In this document: piece by piece, positions 20,836 through 33,540 of the stretch
Position numbering within the stretch: position 1 is the stretch's first letter
How the letters are laid out: the number at the start of each line of letters is the position of its first letter
Assembly (NCBI GenBank): GCA_021396245.1
Contig: WNYE01000058.1
Location: 186,001-250,000 of the forward strand
DNA from: Sporothrix humicola
Taxonomy: Eukaryota > Ascomycota > Sordariomycetes > Ophiostomatales > Ophiostomataceae
Length of the DNA stretch: 64,000 nucleotides
Direction of reading: 5' to 3'
Made by a program: the position numbers and the translations under genes
Notes under the pieces: model-generated
Told to the model about the DNA's origin: nothing
Databases searched by the model: none
Seen by the model: only the letters and a program-made list of their open reading frames with translations

Positions 20836-22510
20836 GTTGAATTTCGATCTTGTGGTCGGGTTTTGGATCTGAAATTAATGAGTGCTGTTGTGCTGTTGAT
20901 TCACGATTGATGAAGGGGAAAAGGGCAAATGAGAAAAGTAAGAGAAAAAGCAAGGGAGAAGAGAAAAGGGGCGAGAGCACATGCCATTTTGTCCGTATAT
21001 CCCGTAGAAGTTGCGTTCGAGGAAGGCACGATGGAGAGTATCACCTAATATGGCGATGCCTCAAACCCAGGCTCGGGCAAGAGCGACTCGCCACATTCAT
21101 TAGTTCGCTCCTTCCTGATATGTCATTTGCATATTCAAAATTGTGCAGGTGGGTTTATCTAATTTATTTTCAAAGTAAGATACATCTTCATCTACGGTCT
21201 CTTATTTATTTGAAAATGATTAGTAGTTTGTTTTGTATTGTTGGGAAGGAAGGAAAATAAAATAAAATTCTATTGCTTTATCAACTTCATATCGAAACAC
21301 ACGAGGAAAAGTATGAGAACACGGAAAAACTGAGATTGAGACCATGTTTATAAAATTGCAAATTACATCTTGTGTACCCTTTGAGAAACAAAACAAATTG
21401 AACAAACCTATATTTGGACGAAAAACAGTATATGGAGGAAAAATGTAAAGGATCAACAGTAGTAAATCGGAAAAAGCAAATCTCTTCGTATCTATCGGGG
21501 AATTTCCGTTATAAAGAGATTTAGACAATCTTTGTCCTTTTGTCCCTTCCTTGGTCATGAAATATAAAAGACGGAAACAAGAAAAGCAAACAAGGGCAAA
21601 ACATGATGAGAAGTATAGTTTGTGTAGACATTTAGAAAGGAAATAGGAAAAGACAAAGGAATGTGTGTGGTACGATACAAAAGGAAAAGCAACTAATGGA
21701 AAATAAACAAGCAATAAGACATAGACCATATAAAAAAGCAAAAAGACAGAGGTATGAAAAACGGGTGTGTAGACAGGACAAGTACATATCGTGACGGGAA
21801 GATTAACCCTCTACCCTTTTTAGACAGAGAAAGATAGAAAACAATAACAATAACCTCTAAAATGCAAAAGAGATAGGCAGATAAAAATCATAACAGAACT
21901 TCAACGAGAGACCAAGCTACGCTTGCCTCCACGGAAACGCCCTGCGCCGAATTTTCCTTTCCTTCCCCTGCCGTAAACCTGGACCTCCTTTTTTTTTGTA
22001 TGTTGTAAAGTCGTTGTTGGATGTAAAGTTGGAAGACCTGATGCTGGTATCGCGAAAGTCGAAAATAGAATAAGAATAAACAAGTCGTTGTAAGCAAACA
22101 CATGGCTTGGTCTTTTTTGTTCGTCGTGTCCTCGTTGGAAAAGAAAGGAAATGCACTCTAAGCATTCTGCTGTCTAACCGGGTGGCAGAACGAAACCAGT
22201 AAAAGGAAATCAAATAGGAAAATAAAACAAGAATAAAGCAAAACACAAAACAAAAACAAAAATTAGTGAAACAAGCAAGAGAGGTCGTCGACGGTTGTTG
22301 GATATGAATGACGTCCTTATATCTTGTTGTATCCTGACGCACATCTCTAGGCGCCTTTCGTTCTTTCTTTCTTTGTCGAGTTCTCTTTGTATAGCCAAGG
22401 GTGGATGTGGTTATCGTTTACCCTTGGTGATCTTTTCTTTTATCCTTGCATCATATCACTCGTCATCGAATACCATGAGCCTCTCAATACTCATGGTGAC
22501 GGTGGAGATC
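20836..22510. other. AT-rich interval: promoter of four-exon gene and 3' region of PSP1-domain gene
   Basis: 1.68 kb of AT-rich sequence. The minus-strand frames here are F/Y/L/S-rich and lack codon bias. The right part is presumably a long 3' UTR of the PSP1-domain gene, whose stop is at 22511. Confidence 0.5.
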
Positions 22511-25500
22511 CTATCTCGTGTTGAGTGAGAGACCTTGGAATGAGTTGACCCATTCGCTCGTTGGTCCAAGAGGAGACATGCCCTGGCCATTTTGGCTCAT
22601 ATCGGGTTGGGCTGCGGGGAACCGATTGCGCATCATCTGGTAATCCGCGGGGGCAGCGTAGCCCATGGCGTAATTGTCGTTGGGAACCGGGCCGCCCATG
22701 CCCTGACCACCATAGCCCATTCCGGATGCACGCGGGACATTCCCGAATGCCGCATAGGGGCTGTACGGGAAGGAGCCAGGATATCCCGCAGGAGGGCCAC
22801 CGCTAGGGCCACTTGGGCCACCCATGGAAGACGGCTGAGGGCTGACACCACCGGGGTATCCGCGGTTCGATGGCACCGGCGAGTAAGCGGGCTGATGCTG
22901 CTGTTGCTGCTGCTGAGGGGCAGATTGGGGCGGCGGTGGCGAGACCTGACCGCCCTGCTGAGCCTGGCGGCGTTCCGACGTGGGGGCACCGCGGCCGACA
23001 CCAACAGCACCCGGACCAATGCCGCTGGGTGCCTGGAGACCAAGAGGCTGGCTGGCGAATGAGGCGGGGTTGATGGCCGACATCCAGATGCGTGTCTTGT
23101 AGATCTTGAAGAGGTCGGTGACGAGCGAGTTGAAGTTGATATACGCGTCGGCAAAGTAGTAGAACGTAAGCTTCTTCCAGTCCCTGTCATTTATTAGTAT
23201 GTGGATACACTGTGGTGACGTAGTGTAGTGTGAATGTGCTGTGAGGACTTACATTTGGAATTCGGCGTCAAGGATCTCCATGTTAAGGCCGTGTTCCTTG
23301 ACCTTCTGCATGCACACGCGCTTGGCTTTGGCTTCGTTTCCTTCCTTGTCCCGCAAGGCGTGGATCTCGTGGTTCTGGGCGAGGCGCTTGATGAGCTTAG
23401 GCTTGAGCTCGCTAGTGTTGGGCTCCTGGATGTGGTGTTGGCCGGGAGGGCCCATACCGCCAATGGCGCTCCCCTGAAGGCCAGTGGACGATGCCATGAG
23501 GCCGGCACCCACGCCGTCCTGTACAGCAGCAGCGTTCTGTGAGTACATCACAAGCCACTTGTACTGTTCTTCGGCATAGTGCTCCTTGAGTCTGCGTGCT
23601 TCGACCCAGTCAACATTGTCGACGGCAACGGTGCCCAGGTCAGTACCACGATCGGCCTCAACGATAACGAGGTCGCCCGGCTTGATCGTCAGACCGGTGC
23701 CCTCCTGGATGTAGAAGACATCGGCACGGGCACATTTGAAGAGGACAATATGCAGCGGGGTCGAACGATTAGGCTGCGACAGTCCGTACATGCCACGCTG
23801 AGGCGATGTCGGACGCGCACCGTACGACTGGGCGTGCATGCCATAAGAAGACGGATATGCGCCGCCGGCACCACCGTAGGCAGCGCTGGCCGATTGCTGC
23901 TGAGCTTGCTGCTGAGCCTGTTGGTGCTGTTGCTGTTGAAGAAGCTGCTGGGGGCTGATCTGGGTAGCACTGGGCGAGACACCTGGTCCATTGCCGTACA
24001 TGGACTGCGCAGCTGCGGCAGACTTAGCAGCAAAGCTCTGTGCGTCACCAAAAGGCGAGGTAAACTCTATGCCGCCTGATGGCTGCTGGTCGTGGGCAGT
24101 CGTGTCATGTTGCTGAAGGACAACTTCGTTAATGGAGCTGATGGAAGCCTGGCGCGTAGGGATATCGGCAAACGAATGGCGGCGGCTCGGTGAAATGTCG
24201 GAAAAGCCAGCAGGGGCAGTCTGCCAGAAGGCCTTCTTGACACTCTCGAGCTTTCTGTTCTCAACAGAGAAGGGCGAACGGAATGAGCCGGCGGCCGCAA
24301 ATTCACTCATTCTGCGGACATTGGAGCGCTTTGCAGCAGTCGCAAAGTCGCCGTCGTTGATCTCGTCCAGCTCGTCGATGGCATAATCGGAAGTCTCTTC
24401 GGGGACAGACTCTTGCAGTCCATAACCGTTGTCGAGACGATACTGGGCACCAGTCGATGCGCGTGGGCGGATGCGGGCGTTGTGGTACTGCTGGCTGGCG
24501 GCGTGTTGGCGGAGCATGGCATTCTCGCGTGTGAGCATTTCGATGGTTTTGGCCTCGACAGAAAGATGCTGACTGCCCTGAAGCGAGTCGTTAGTGCTCT
24601 CGTCATCGTCGTCATCAACCTCCTTGACTTTGCCGAGCATGCCTCCGTCGTTGGACATTTCGCTAAGCATGCTAGGCCGCGAAGGACGATGCTGGAGGCC
24701 GGCGATGGGACGACCAGAGCGGGCGCCAGCAAGAAGAGACGCGTTGCCACCAATAGAAGAGGTCAAAGACGGGGATGTGGATGATCCTGTCAAGGCAGCA
24801 ACATCGGGCTCGAGCTGGCCGACCGAGTACGACTGGGAACGGTAGGTCTTGGGCGTCGGGTGCAGGGGGATCGCGAACGGAATTTGCGATGTTGTGCCCA
24901 AGCCGTCGCGTGAGGCCGGGGAGGTTTGCGCAGGGTAGCTGTCGGCGTTGCTACCACCGAAGAAAGAACCACCAGCCGAGCCAGGTGGGACGGCAGAGGT
25001 CGGAGAGGGCAGCACCTCGGAGAGTCTCGAGGGCGGATCCTTCCGCTCGGAATTCCACATAGCAGTGCCCCATGGGAAGGCGGACGACACATGGCCGTGT
25101 GCGCGGTTGGCAGACGATGCGGCGTGGGCGCCCCAGGTAGCACCTGCCCCAGCGCCGGCGCCAGCGCTTGCATCGATGGCTGGGGTGCTTGGGTGCGATG
25201 TGGTGGGCGACATGGATGCGCTGTTGAACGACTCGTTCCTGGGTCTAGCAAGGCCCTGGCTGGTGTCGTTGAGCCACGAGGCGCGGCGAACGGGTTTGGG
25301 GGGTTGCGCCTGGGCCTGGTTTTGGGCGAATGGTTGCTGAGTTTGTTGTGTTGGGGTTTGCTGCTGGCCCGGGCTCATGATTGTCGAGGCAGAAGTCGGC
25401 GTAACACCGGCTGCTACTGATGCTGCGGCAGCTGCAGCTGTTGTGTTGAGGAGATGATTTGTGTGGTTGTTGTGATTGAGGTCGGTCTCTTCATCTGAGC

Positions 25501-25639
25501 TGGCCAGAGCTTCTGAATCGGGGGTAGACCGGCGATTGAACTTGTCCAGTAAGATAGCCTGGCTACCAGGAGCTGCAGCGGGTAGTCCGCCGCTTTGACC
25601 CAGCTTGGGGGGTGGGCCAGATTTAAATCCGGCGCTCAT
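22511..25639 (-). CDS. PSP1 C-terminal-domain protein
   Basis: Two exons, 25639-23253 and 23183-22511, give 1019 residues. The first ATG is at 25639 (MSAGFKSGPPPKLG). Residues 1-620 are low-complexity, with Ser/Pro/Ala-rich segments, a short helical EAKTIEMLTRENAMLRQHA region near 385, and a Gln-rich run (QQLLQQQQHQQAQQQAQQQ) near 570. The PSP1 domain follows at about 630-830: LHIVLFKCARADVFYIQEG, GDLVIVEADRGTDLGTV, then across the intron DWKKLTFYYFADAYINFNSL. This domain is shared with yeast Psp1, a suppressor of DNA polymerase alpha defects, and with trypanosomatid RNA-binding proteins. The Pro/Gly/Gln-rich tail is probably disordered. An RNA-linked cytoplasmic role is plausible but inferred. 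It sits downstream of an unusually large gene-free interval. Confidence 0.93.
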
Positions 25640-28600
25640 CGTCCGTAGGTCCTTGCAGAAAAGGGTCTTCGGACGGGGGAGAAATATCAGAACCGCCTGC
25701 GCCGCATTCAAAAGCCGTTCCGGTCAGGGGAGGCAGGATGTTGGGCGGTGCAGGAGAGCGAGTGTGTGTAGGAGCGGGCGGTGCAATGAAAGGGTCCTGT
25801 CGAGCGGGCCTTTGGGGCGCCTAGGATGGAGCCTTTGTCTTTGTTCTTTTTGCAAGAGCTGCCGAGGACGGTTGGAGTGCGCGGTGTACAGTGGCGTGAT
25901 ACCGTGAATTCGTCTCCCGTGTCTGAAACGGCTGGATTGTGGGGTGCCCAATGTCTCTTGTACAGCAGTGTCTCTCGGCTTGCCGTTGCGTTGGTGCACA
26001 ACACAAGTCGTGATGTTTCTGGCTTTGGGGGTTGAAGTGCGGCACGTGAGTTCAGTATGCTTGGGCGGTGTTGGCGGTTGGTCTCGTATTATTTTAGGGC
26101 GGTGGTTGGCGGAGGGTGTAGTAATCGAGAGCGTGAGAGTTGAGATGGTTGCGAAAAAGAGAAGTGAAGATGACCAAGGGTTTCGCTGTAAAATGCAACC
26201 GGGTTTCCGTGAACGTCGTCAGAAAATGGCTCGAGAAAGACGAAAAGGAGGTAAAAAGAGACGTCTGGCGCAAAACAACAAAAACAAAGGATGGAAAATG
26301 GAAAGAAGAGAGAAAAGCAAAGCTGCAGAGAACTGCGAAAAAGAGGGAAAGGGAAATTAATGGGATAAGTGGCGACTGGACGCGACCTGCATACGATTGG
26401 TTAGCCTCGTGACGCAGTGAGGAGAAGAGGAGACAAAGTGCAGCGATGGCCTTGTAGTAGTGGGTAGGTAGTAACGGAGTAGTATAGTAGCTCTAGCCTC
26501 TAGTGCCCTTTTCTCCTTCTTTTCCCCATGTATTTTCCCACGAGGGACCTGAGAATGAGGAACAAAAGGGAGGATGGGTACAAACGGTCTCGAAAAAGGA
26601 TGGCGGAGTGTGGCCAGAAAGTCAAGTGGGCAAGCGGGCAAGGAACCAAGTGCATGGAGAAATAGCGTGTAGGTAGACGGGGTCAGGTGAGCAAGCAATT
26701 ATGGCATTGGCTTTTGGAGCCTTCAGCCAAACCAGGCCCAACAGCTTTGGCGGTGAACTCGAAAATGCGAAAATGAGGAGTAACGGGATTTTTCGTGCAA
26801 TGCAAAACAAAGGAGGGGGTGAGCCAGGCCCAAAAGGAAGGCCGTTTAGATGGGGAGGGCTGCGAATAAGGGTACAAAAGCTAACAGGAAAAAGAAGAAA
26901 CCAAGGAATTCAGGAATCAAGAAGCGTTGCAAGTCTCTTACCCCGTATGCTGTTTCTTTTGTCCGGCTCGGAGCAAAAGAACAGAACAGGAAACAGTGGA
27001 AACCAAGTCCGTTGTCTTCTCCGTGCAAGTGGGAATAGGAAGATGCAACTGAAGGTGTAGAATGCAGAACTGTTGATTGCAGACTGCGGACTGCAGAACA
27101 GCACAAGTTTAGTTCAGAACTGCGGTCTCACAACTGCAGTCCCAAGGAATTGAGAAGAAAGGGGAGCTGCTTCTTGGGACAGGGGTAGTTGCAGAGGGAA
27201 ATGAGGACAGACGAACGGCGCGATGGTGGGAGGAGCAAGCAGACTAAAAGTGAAAGAGGAGACCAAAATGTGGAGTTGTAGTAGCTTACCTGGGGAAGAA
27301 GTGGACAAGCAACGCCGAGAGTTTCTCCTCTACAGAGTAGCTCGTCCAAGAGGGATTGGGATATTATATCGAAGCAATTGTCAACCGTAGAACGTCTGTT
27401 GTGGCATTGACGCCGAACTTTGTCTTGAAGATGGCCGGACGAACGACGGAGGAAGATTCGAAGAAGCCCGGATGATGTGAAGACGAATTGTGTTTGGATC
27501 TCGGGATGGCGGGAAGAGAGGTGGAGAGAGGAAGAAAGAGGAGCAAGAGGAGAAGGGTTGTGGTTTTGGTTGTCGACAAGGGGTCCAGGAGAGTCGATGG
27601 TCGATGGACGGTTTGTGGAGAATGCGAAAAGGGCCAAAAGAGGGGAAGGCCACAAAGAAATGCGAAAGGAAGGGTTGTAAGGTTGGAATTGAAAAAGACA
27701 GAAAGCAAAAAGGGACTGTCGTTTGCAACAACAAAAATGGCGATGTCGATGTGCTGTATGTCGCGAAGAAATAGAGAAAAAGAAAGAAAGAAAAACAGCC
27801 GATCAATGGCAAGCGCAAAGGATTGATTCGGTGGCCGTTCTGACACGGCGACACAAGAGAGTAACGAGGTCTTGGGGAGACACACGGAGACACGCGCGGT
27901 TGTTGTAAGTTTGTTGGGTCGCCGTTGGCCAAAGACGCGCACGGCGGAGAGTCAAAAGGGTCCAGGGTCTGGTTCTAGAGCGACGTGCAATGTCGAGAAA
28001 GGCGAGGAAGGGAGAGCAAGACAAAAAAGAGGGAGGTGATATTTTCCAGAGAGGGAAGAAAAACTCAAGACCAGGTTCCCAGGTTCGTATGAGAGATGAT
28101 TGGGAAGACCAGAAGGCAGACTCGACAATATTGTGAGGGAGAAGTTGATGAAGAACAATGGTCCAAAACCTTAAAACGAGGTCGGGAAGAAGCAAAAAGA
28201 AACGAAACCCCGTAACAAGGTACTTTTATTTTCTTTTTCCTGTCTCTCTTTTTTCTTCAATTCAGATGACAAGAAGAAGAAAAAAAGGGGGTCCTGCAAA
28301 GTAGGGATAGACTGACTGGATGGTAAGAAGTACAAAGTGATACAGCCACATCCAGAACAGACGTGGAGAGAAAGCGAGAAAGGTAACAGAGTGAAAAATA
28401 AAATAAGAGGTGCGTCAAGCGGAATTGGCTGTGCGTAGCTCTGGCCTTATGCGCGGCCCATTATAGACGCAAGTGTATGCAGTCTCTTCTGGGATGCTTA
28501 GCTGCCGCAGCTTGATGCGGGTTTGTGATGATAGAGAAATCCGGTTGAGGATATTGGCGTTGTCAGGTGTAAAGATCGCAGAGGGTGGTGATGCAAAAGA

Positions 28601-29213
28601 GATGGAAGAGACAAGCAAAACAAGAAAAGATGAGGAGGTAGAAAACAACTCGAAAGAGGAAAGAGGGGAGGAGCAATGGGAGGAGGGCGAGTGAAAAATG
28701 GGAAGGAGACAGAAGAGGCAACAGCAAGAGTAACAACAAAGGCAAGAACCCGCCAGAATGGGCAACAATGAGGATGGCGAGGACGAGCAGACGAGGAAGG
28801 AGCTCTATGGAGACGGCGAGAATAATAGAGGGCTTGTGACAACAATTGGGCTAGGGCCCTTTTCTTTTCTTTATGGAAAGAGCAAGGAGGAAAAAAGAAG
28901 AAGGAAGCAGTTGGGAAAGGAAGGTACGATGGACGCACTCCAATAACAAGCTCGGCAAGGTAGTGAGAGGCAAGAGCGCACTGCATGACCTAACAATTTA
29001 GCGGCGGCAGTAGTGGCAGGCCGGGCAGGGCATGCAGATGGGCAGCTGGGATAGAGGAAGGAGCGTCTGGGGAGGTGAGGAGGGGAAACAGAGCGATGGA
29101 CGGGTGGGTGGGATGTGCGGTTGACATGCATCTGGGCTTGCACGAGGTGGCATTTAGCTATTGTAGCGCTCGGAAAAGGCATTGATGGCACAGGTACAAA
29201 GCCTACTGAGGAT

Positions 29214-29238
29214 ATTCAGACCATTCAGACATTCAGAC
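29214..29238. repeat. Three ATTCAGAC units
   Basis: ATTCAGAC at 29214-29221, 29223-29230 and 29231-29238; the last two are directly adjacent. Confidence 0.7.
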
Positions 29239-31104
29239 ATTGCAGCACGGATGTATCTCATAATACGGGGCTGGCAAGTATTACAGCAGTCTCATTGAGC
29301 TGCCAGCTGCCAGGGCAGGAGCGACCGGAGGAGAAGAAAGCGGGGGGAACGATGAACACAAGATCCCAGATGGGTGGCTGGCTGTTTCTGTGCCCTGCCA
29401 CAAGGCCTTTCCCCGGACTTTTTTTTCGCTGTCGGTGCATTGAAGCTGGGACATCTTTTGCAGCAAACTGTAAAAAGTAACAATATGGAGCATCTCACAC
29501 GAGTACGGTGGCCGTTGGGTTACTGCGCATCTGAATGACGACGATCGATGAGCGCTGATCTCGTTCCTTCCTTGTCGTAAAAAAACAGACCAGAGGCAAG
29601 AGCGATGCCTGTTGGGTGACGTCCCAGAACGGTGGCTAGTGTTGGTTCCTTCCGTCTTTTTTATTGATCTGGGTTTCTTTCGTTCTTTCCTGTTGGTTCT
29701 CTTTTCTCCTGGGGGGTAGTCGCGAGACAATATCTTTCTTGAGCCTCCGTGTGATTCCCCTACTGCTCCTTCCCCCAGATCTAAAGAGGGTCGCTAGTGC
29801 GGCTTTCGTGCGCCTTCCAATGCGGAGAAAATAGCGTGGTTTTCTTGGGTCGAGTCTGCGACTGCTAAGAAAAAAAGGTCGATGCACCACTGCACCAAGA
29901 AACGTCCCAAAAACTGGGGTAATGGCGGAAGAGATGCATTCCATACCAAGGCTCGCAAGGATGCCCGCCGAAGAGGACAAAGGGCTCAAAAGGCAAGGAG
30001 GAGGGACTCTCAATTTGAACTTCGGGGGCGCTAGTCTAGGGCGGGCGACGGTGTCGTGCGGTGTGCATTAATTGTGGGGGATTGGCAACGGTGGGGCAGG
30101 GCCAGGAAAACGGAAGGAAGACACGGGTGAAGAATGAAGAGGAAGGAAAGAGCGAATGGTGCGAGATGCGAGGAAGGAGATGAATAGGAACAACGGACAT
30201 TGGATTGTATACATCAGGATTCAGGACAACAACATACGACACACGGTATTCATCGAGTCGCACAAGTATCGAGGCCTGCCGGCTGGGCCTCAAGGGACCA
30301 ACACAACAAAACACCAGCCCCCTCTTGCCTTCAAGTCTACATCCAAGGAGCCAGTGTCAAAACGAGAACGAAAAAAAAGGCACGAGACTGTCGCCAGATC
30401 TGCAATGGAGGGAGGAAATCGAGACATTTGACTGGTTGGGGGCCGGGAGGGAGAAGAAGGCCGTTTGGCCCAGCCCCAGGTCTGTGGTTTGGCCGTTGAG
30501 GAAGGAAGGGAGACTAGACACAAGGCGCGTGACGTGGTGTCCTTTTTTAAGGCCACAATTTTGCAGTATGTCTTGCGTGCATGAAATGGGATTCGGCAGA
30601 CGTGAGTACAAGTACGATACATGCAGATATGCAAAAGGCAGGAACAAATTGCAGGTGCACAAACCTGTGATCTCAGCCAAGAATACAGGTCGAGACAGGC
30701 ACAGATATGCAGTATTCATACAATTATCTTACACAACAGCCACCCCTGGACTTTGCAGCATCTGCAAATTAATTGATCAATGAGTTTCGTTCTTGGGGCT
30801 TTCGATAATCAGTTATCACATTTTTATTTCAGATTTTACGTACTGTGTAGGATAGCGGAGAGAAAGAAAAGAAAAGAAGAAAATAAACCTCAAAAAGCAA
30901 GCAGAGGATTGATTGCCATGGTCCCTGCCACCCCTGTCTGCAGATTTCCAGGATAAAGAAGAAGAAGAAGGTTAAGAAATAATAGCAAAAATAAAGGGCG
31001 ATAATAAAAGCAACGCGTTGCCGTTGCCCGTTTAACAGGGGTTTGCAGGCTCAAAAGAGGTTCAAAATCACGGGCCACGGAACGATCACAGAACAGAGTA
31101 CGAC

Positions 31105-31125
31105 GTACGGAGTAATACTCCGTAC
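31105..31125. repeat. Perfect 21-bp palindrome
   Basis: GTACGGAGTA at 31105-31114 and its exact inverse TACTCCGTAC at 31116-31125 surround one A. The inner TACGGAGTA also occurs at 49145-49153, inside the cytochrome b561 intron. Confidence 0.9.
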
Positions 31126-33044
31126 TCAGTATGAGCTCTTTGTATTTTTTGTTCCCATCCTGGATGTACAGCATGGGCTTGCAGATAGATGACAGGGAGA
31201 AGGGGCATGGAAAGAAGGTGTTGCTGGCCGGCATCCAGTAAGAATCGAGACTGCGCCTTTGCTTTTCTCGTTGCCTCGTCTTAAGTCTTTGACTTGGACA
31301 CCCTCTTTTGCTTTTTTGCGATAATGTGGCCAGCCTGCTGCCGCAGAAAACAAAGGAGGCCACCGGTCTGGAGGCTGTGATTCGTCAAGAGGGATAAGGC
31401 GAGGACAAGGCTTGGAAAATTATCGAGAGGACGAGAATAAAATTCAGGAAAATTATGTGTGTGTGTGGAAAGAGGCTTGTTTGGCGGCCTTGTACAAAGT
31501 ACAAAAAAGACGCCTGAAAACGCCTTGCTGGGCCTTGTCAATCGTGACCAGGGGTATTTATTTGTGTGTTGTTGATTTGTTGGTCAGTGCAGCGAGTGGT
31601 TCGCGCCTCATTCTTCCCTTTTCGTTGTCGAGTCTCTTAAGATTCTTGTTGCATCTCCTTTTGGATGCATATGCTTTTGATTATTTTGATTAAACATGTG
31701 CTGCAGATGACCTGTAATACGACGCGCACCGTTTTTTTCTGTTGCTCTTTCCGGGCATTTTCAGCTTTCAGCTGTTCTCCTGTCTGACCAAAGTTACAGA
31801 CAACGGATGATGGGTTTTCTGACATTCCCATGTTTTCACTTTTTCCCATCTTACTCGAGACGGGTGTCTCGATACTTCGGATCCAGTGCCTCCCGCTTTT
31901 TCTTATTCTTGGTGATCGACACAGTCGAATGGCCTGGCCGGGCCGTCAGCAACATCAGTAAATAGATATAAAAAATAAGGAGTGAACGATTCCTTCCGAC
32001 AGCAGACAGACTCAAGAGATTCACCCCCTAGTCGAGGGAACTTTAGGAAACTTCAAGGCGGCCTATCCCTGCTCTACCTCTCATGAACCAGGGCTCGACC
32101 TCGACATCCCGCTTTGAGATTGTTGCACAGATGCCCGTATCCATCCATTCTCCAAAAGAAATATGCAAAAACGACAGACAACAGCGATGCACACTTTTTC
32201 GACCTGTTCTTCAACTCTTGCTCGATTTGACATTGTGATTCGCTGGAGGCCAGCCTTCAGAGTCAGCCCTTTTTCTTGTAACCTCATCCTGCCTCATTCT
32301 ATGCGCACCAATAGCATTGTCAGGATGGCAAGAAAGACATTGGGCGTCAACCTTGAGTCATTATCGTCTTGATACACTTTCTATTTCATTATTATTATTG
32401 CGAAGACTCGAAACGTAGTACCTCAGCCCAACAATTAAATAAGGTGAAGCCAGGAGAAGAAACGTCCCAACAGATGCAATGGCGATCTTACGCAATGCCA
32501 GTTCCAGGGAAGATGACGGAAAACGGGGCTGCGTCCAAGCGGCGATGTATTCACTGTAGAAGAAAGCGTCAGTACGATAATATTACCATCTTCAGCCTCT
32601 ATTCTAGAGGTTTTGAAAGCATCTGTCACATTTCACTTTCTTGCGAACCTTCTTTTACTTCACAGACATTGCAGACACAGCGAGATGCCGTGCGCGCATC
32701 ACGGATGCATGCCCCGGACCCTTCTTCTCGACAACTCTACAGAAGAAACAAAAGAACAGCGCCCGAGCGCAAAGTTGCCGCTAAATATGTAGGGGTTTCC
32801 CCGGATTTTATTCTACAGAGTAAGCGATTTATGGTTATGTGTCCTTCAGCAGTTATGGTTCTTCAAGGACGGCACGACGTAGGACCCCTGATGCAAAAGT
32901 TGCTGGCCGTATGCAGTCTGTATGTATTCAAGGTACAAACTGGGCTCAGAGCCGAGTCAAGGTTGAAACAGAAACAAGGTCCGACAAAACATACGAAGTA
33001 GACTCAAAAGCACGGAGGCACTGTCACGGAGACCTCCGTCGACC

Positions 33045-33073
33045 TGCATTTTGCATTTTGCATTTGTGCATTT
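33045..33073. repeat. Four TGCATTT units
   Basis: TGCATTT at 33045, 33052 and 33059 in direct tandem, and once more at 33067 after one extra base. Confidence 0.75.
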
Positions 33074-33389
33074 TCACTTTTTGGTTCGCATTGTCAGTGT
33101 TCGGTACCAATAAACTGTGCACTTAAAAGGGTTGATAAAAGGAGACGATAATGGGGGGTCGAAAAGGTGCATCTTTCCTTGAGCGCCTTTCCTGGCCAGA
33201 CAGGAAGAAAGAAGTTCCCTCTCCCACCCTTCTTGTTGCCCGCGTGATGGCTTTTTATCGTCTTTTTCGTGTCCTCCAACGACACGAGTACTCCCCCGTT
33301 TACTTCTCATATGTGTGAGCATGTCTCACTCCCCCGCACGAACAATCGAAAAGCGAGCAGGGTGTGCATCCCACTATCAAATAAACTCA

Positions 33390-33540
33390 AACGGGAGGAG
33401 GGGGGAAACACCCATCAAGAGGGGAGGGGGAAGTAGACGAAGAGGGGGAAACCCACGGTCGAAGCGAAGGAGGGAAAGAAAAGGAAACAAAACACGGAAA
33501 GGGACTCGACGGGAGAGAGGGGGGCATCCATACTCTCCTT
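33390..33540. other. G/A-rich tract on plus strand
   Basis: Long runs of G and A with few pyrimidines, densest at about 33416-33450 where blocks of four to five G recur. In the PSP1 direction it is a pyrimidine tract of the kind found just upstream of fungal start sites. It could mark a distant minus-strand start site. Confidence 0.5.

Noticed and set aside
32474..33001. Plus-strand open frame of 175 codons with CIHCRRKR
   Set aside because: No GC bias at third positions, no conserved domain, and the short Cys motif does not form a Zn2Cys6 finger.
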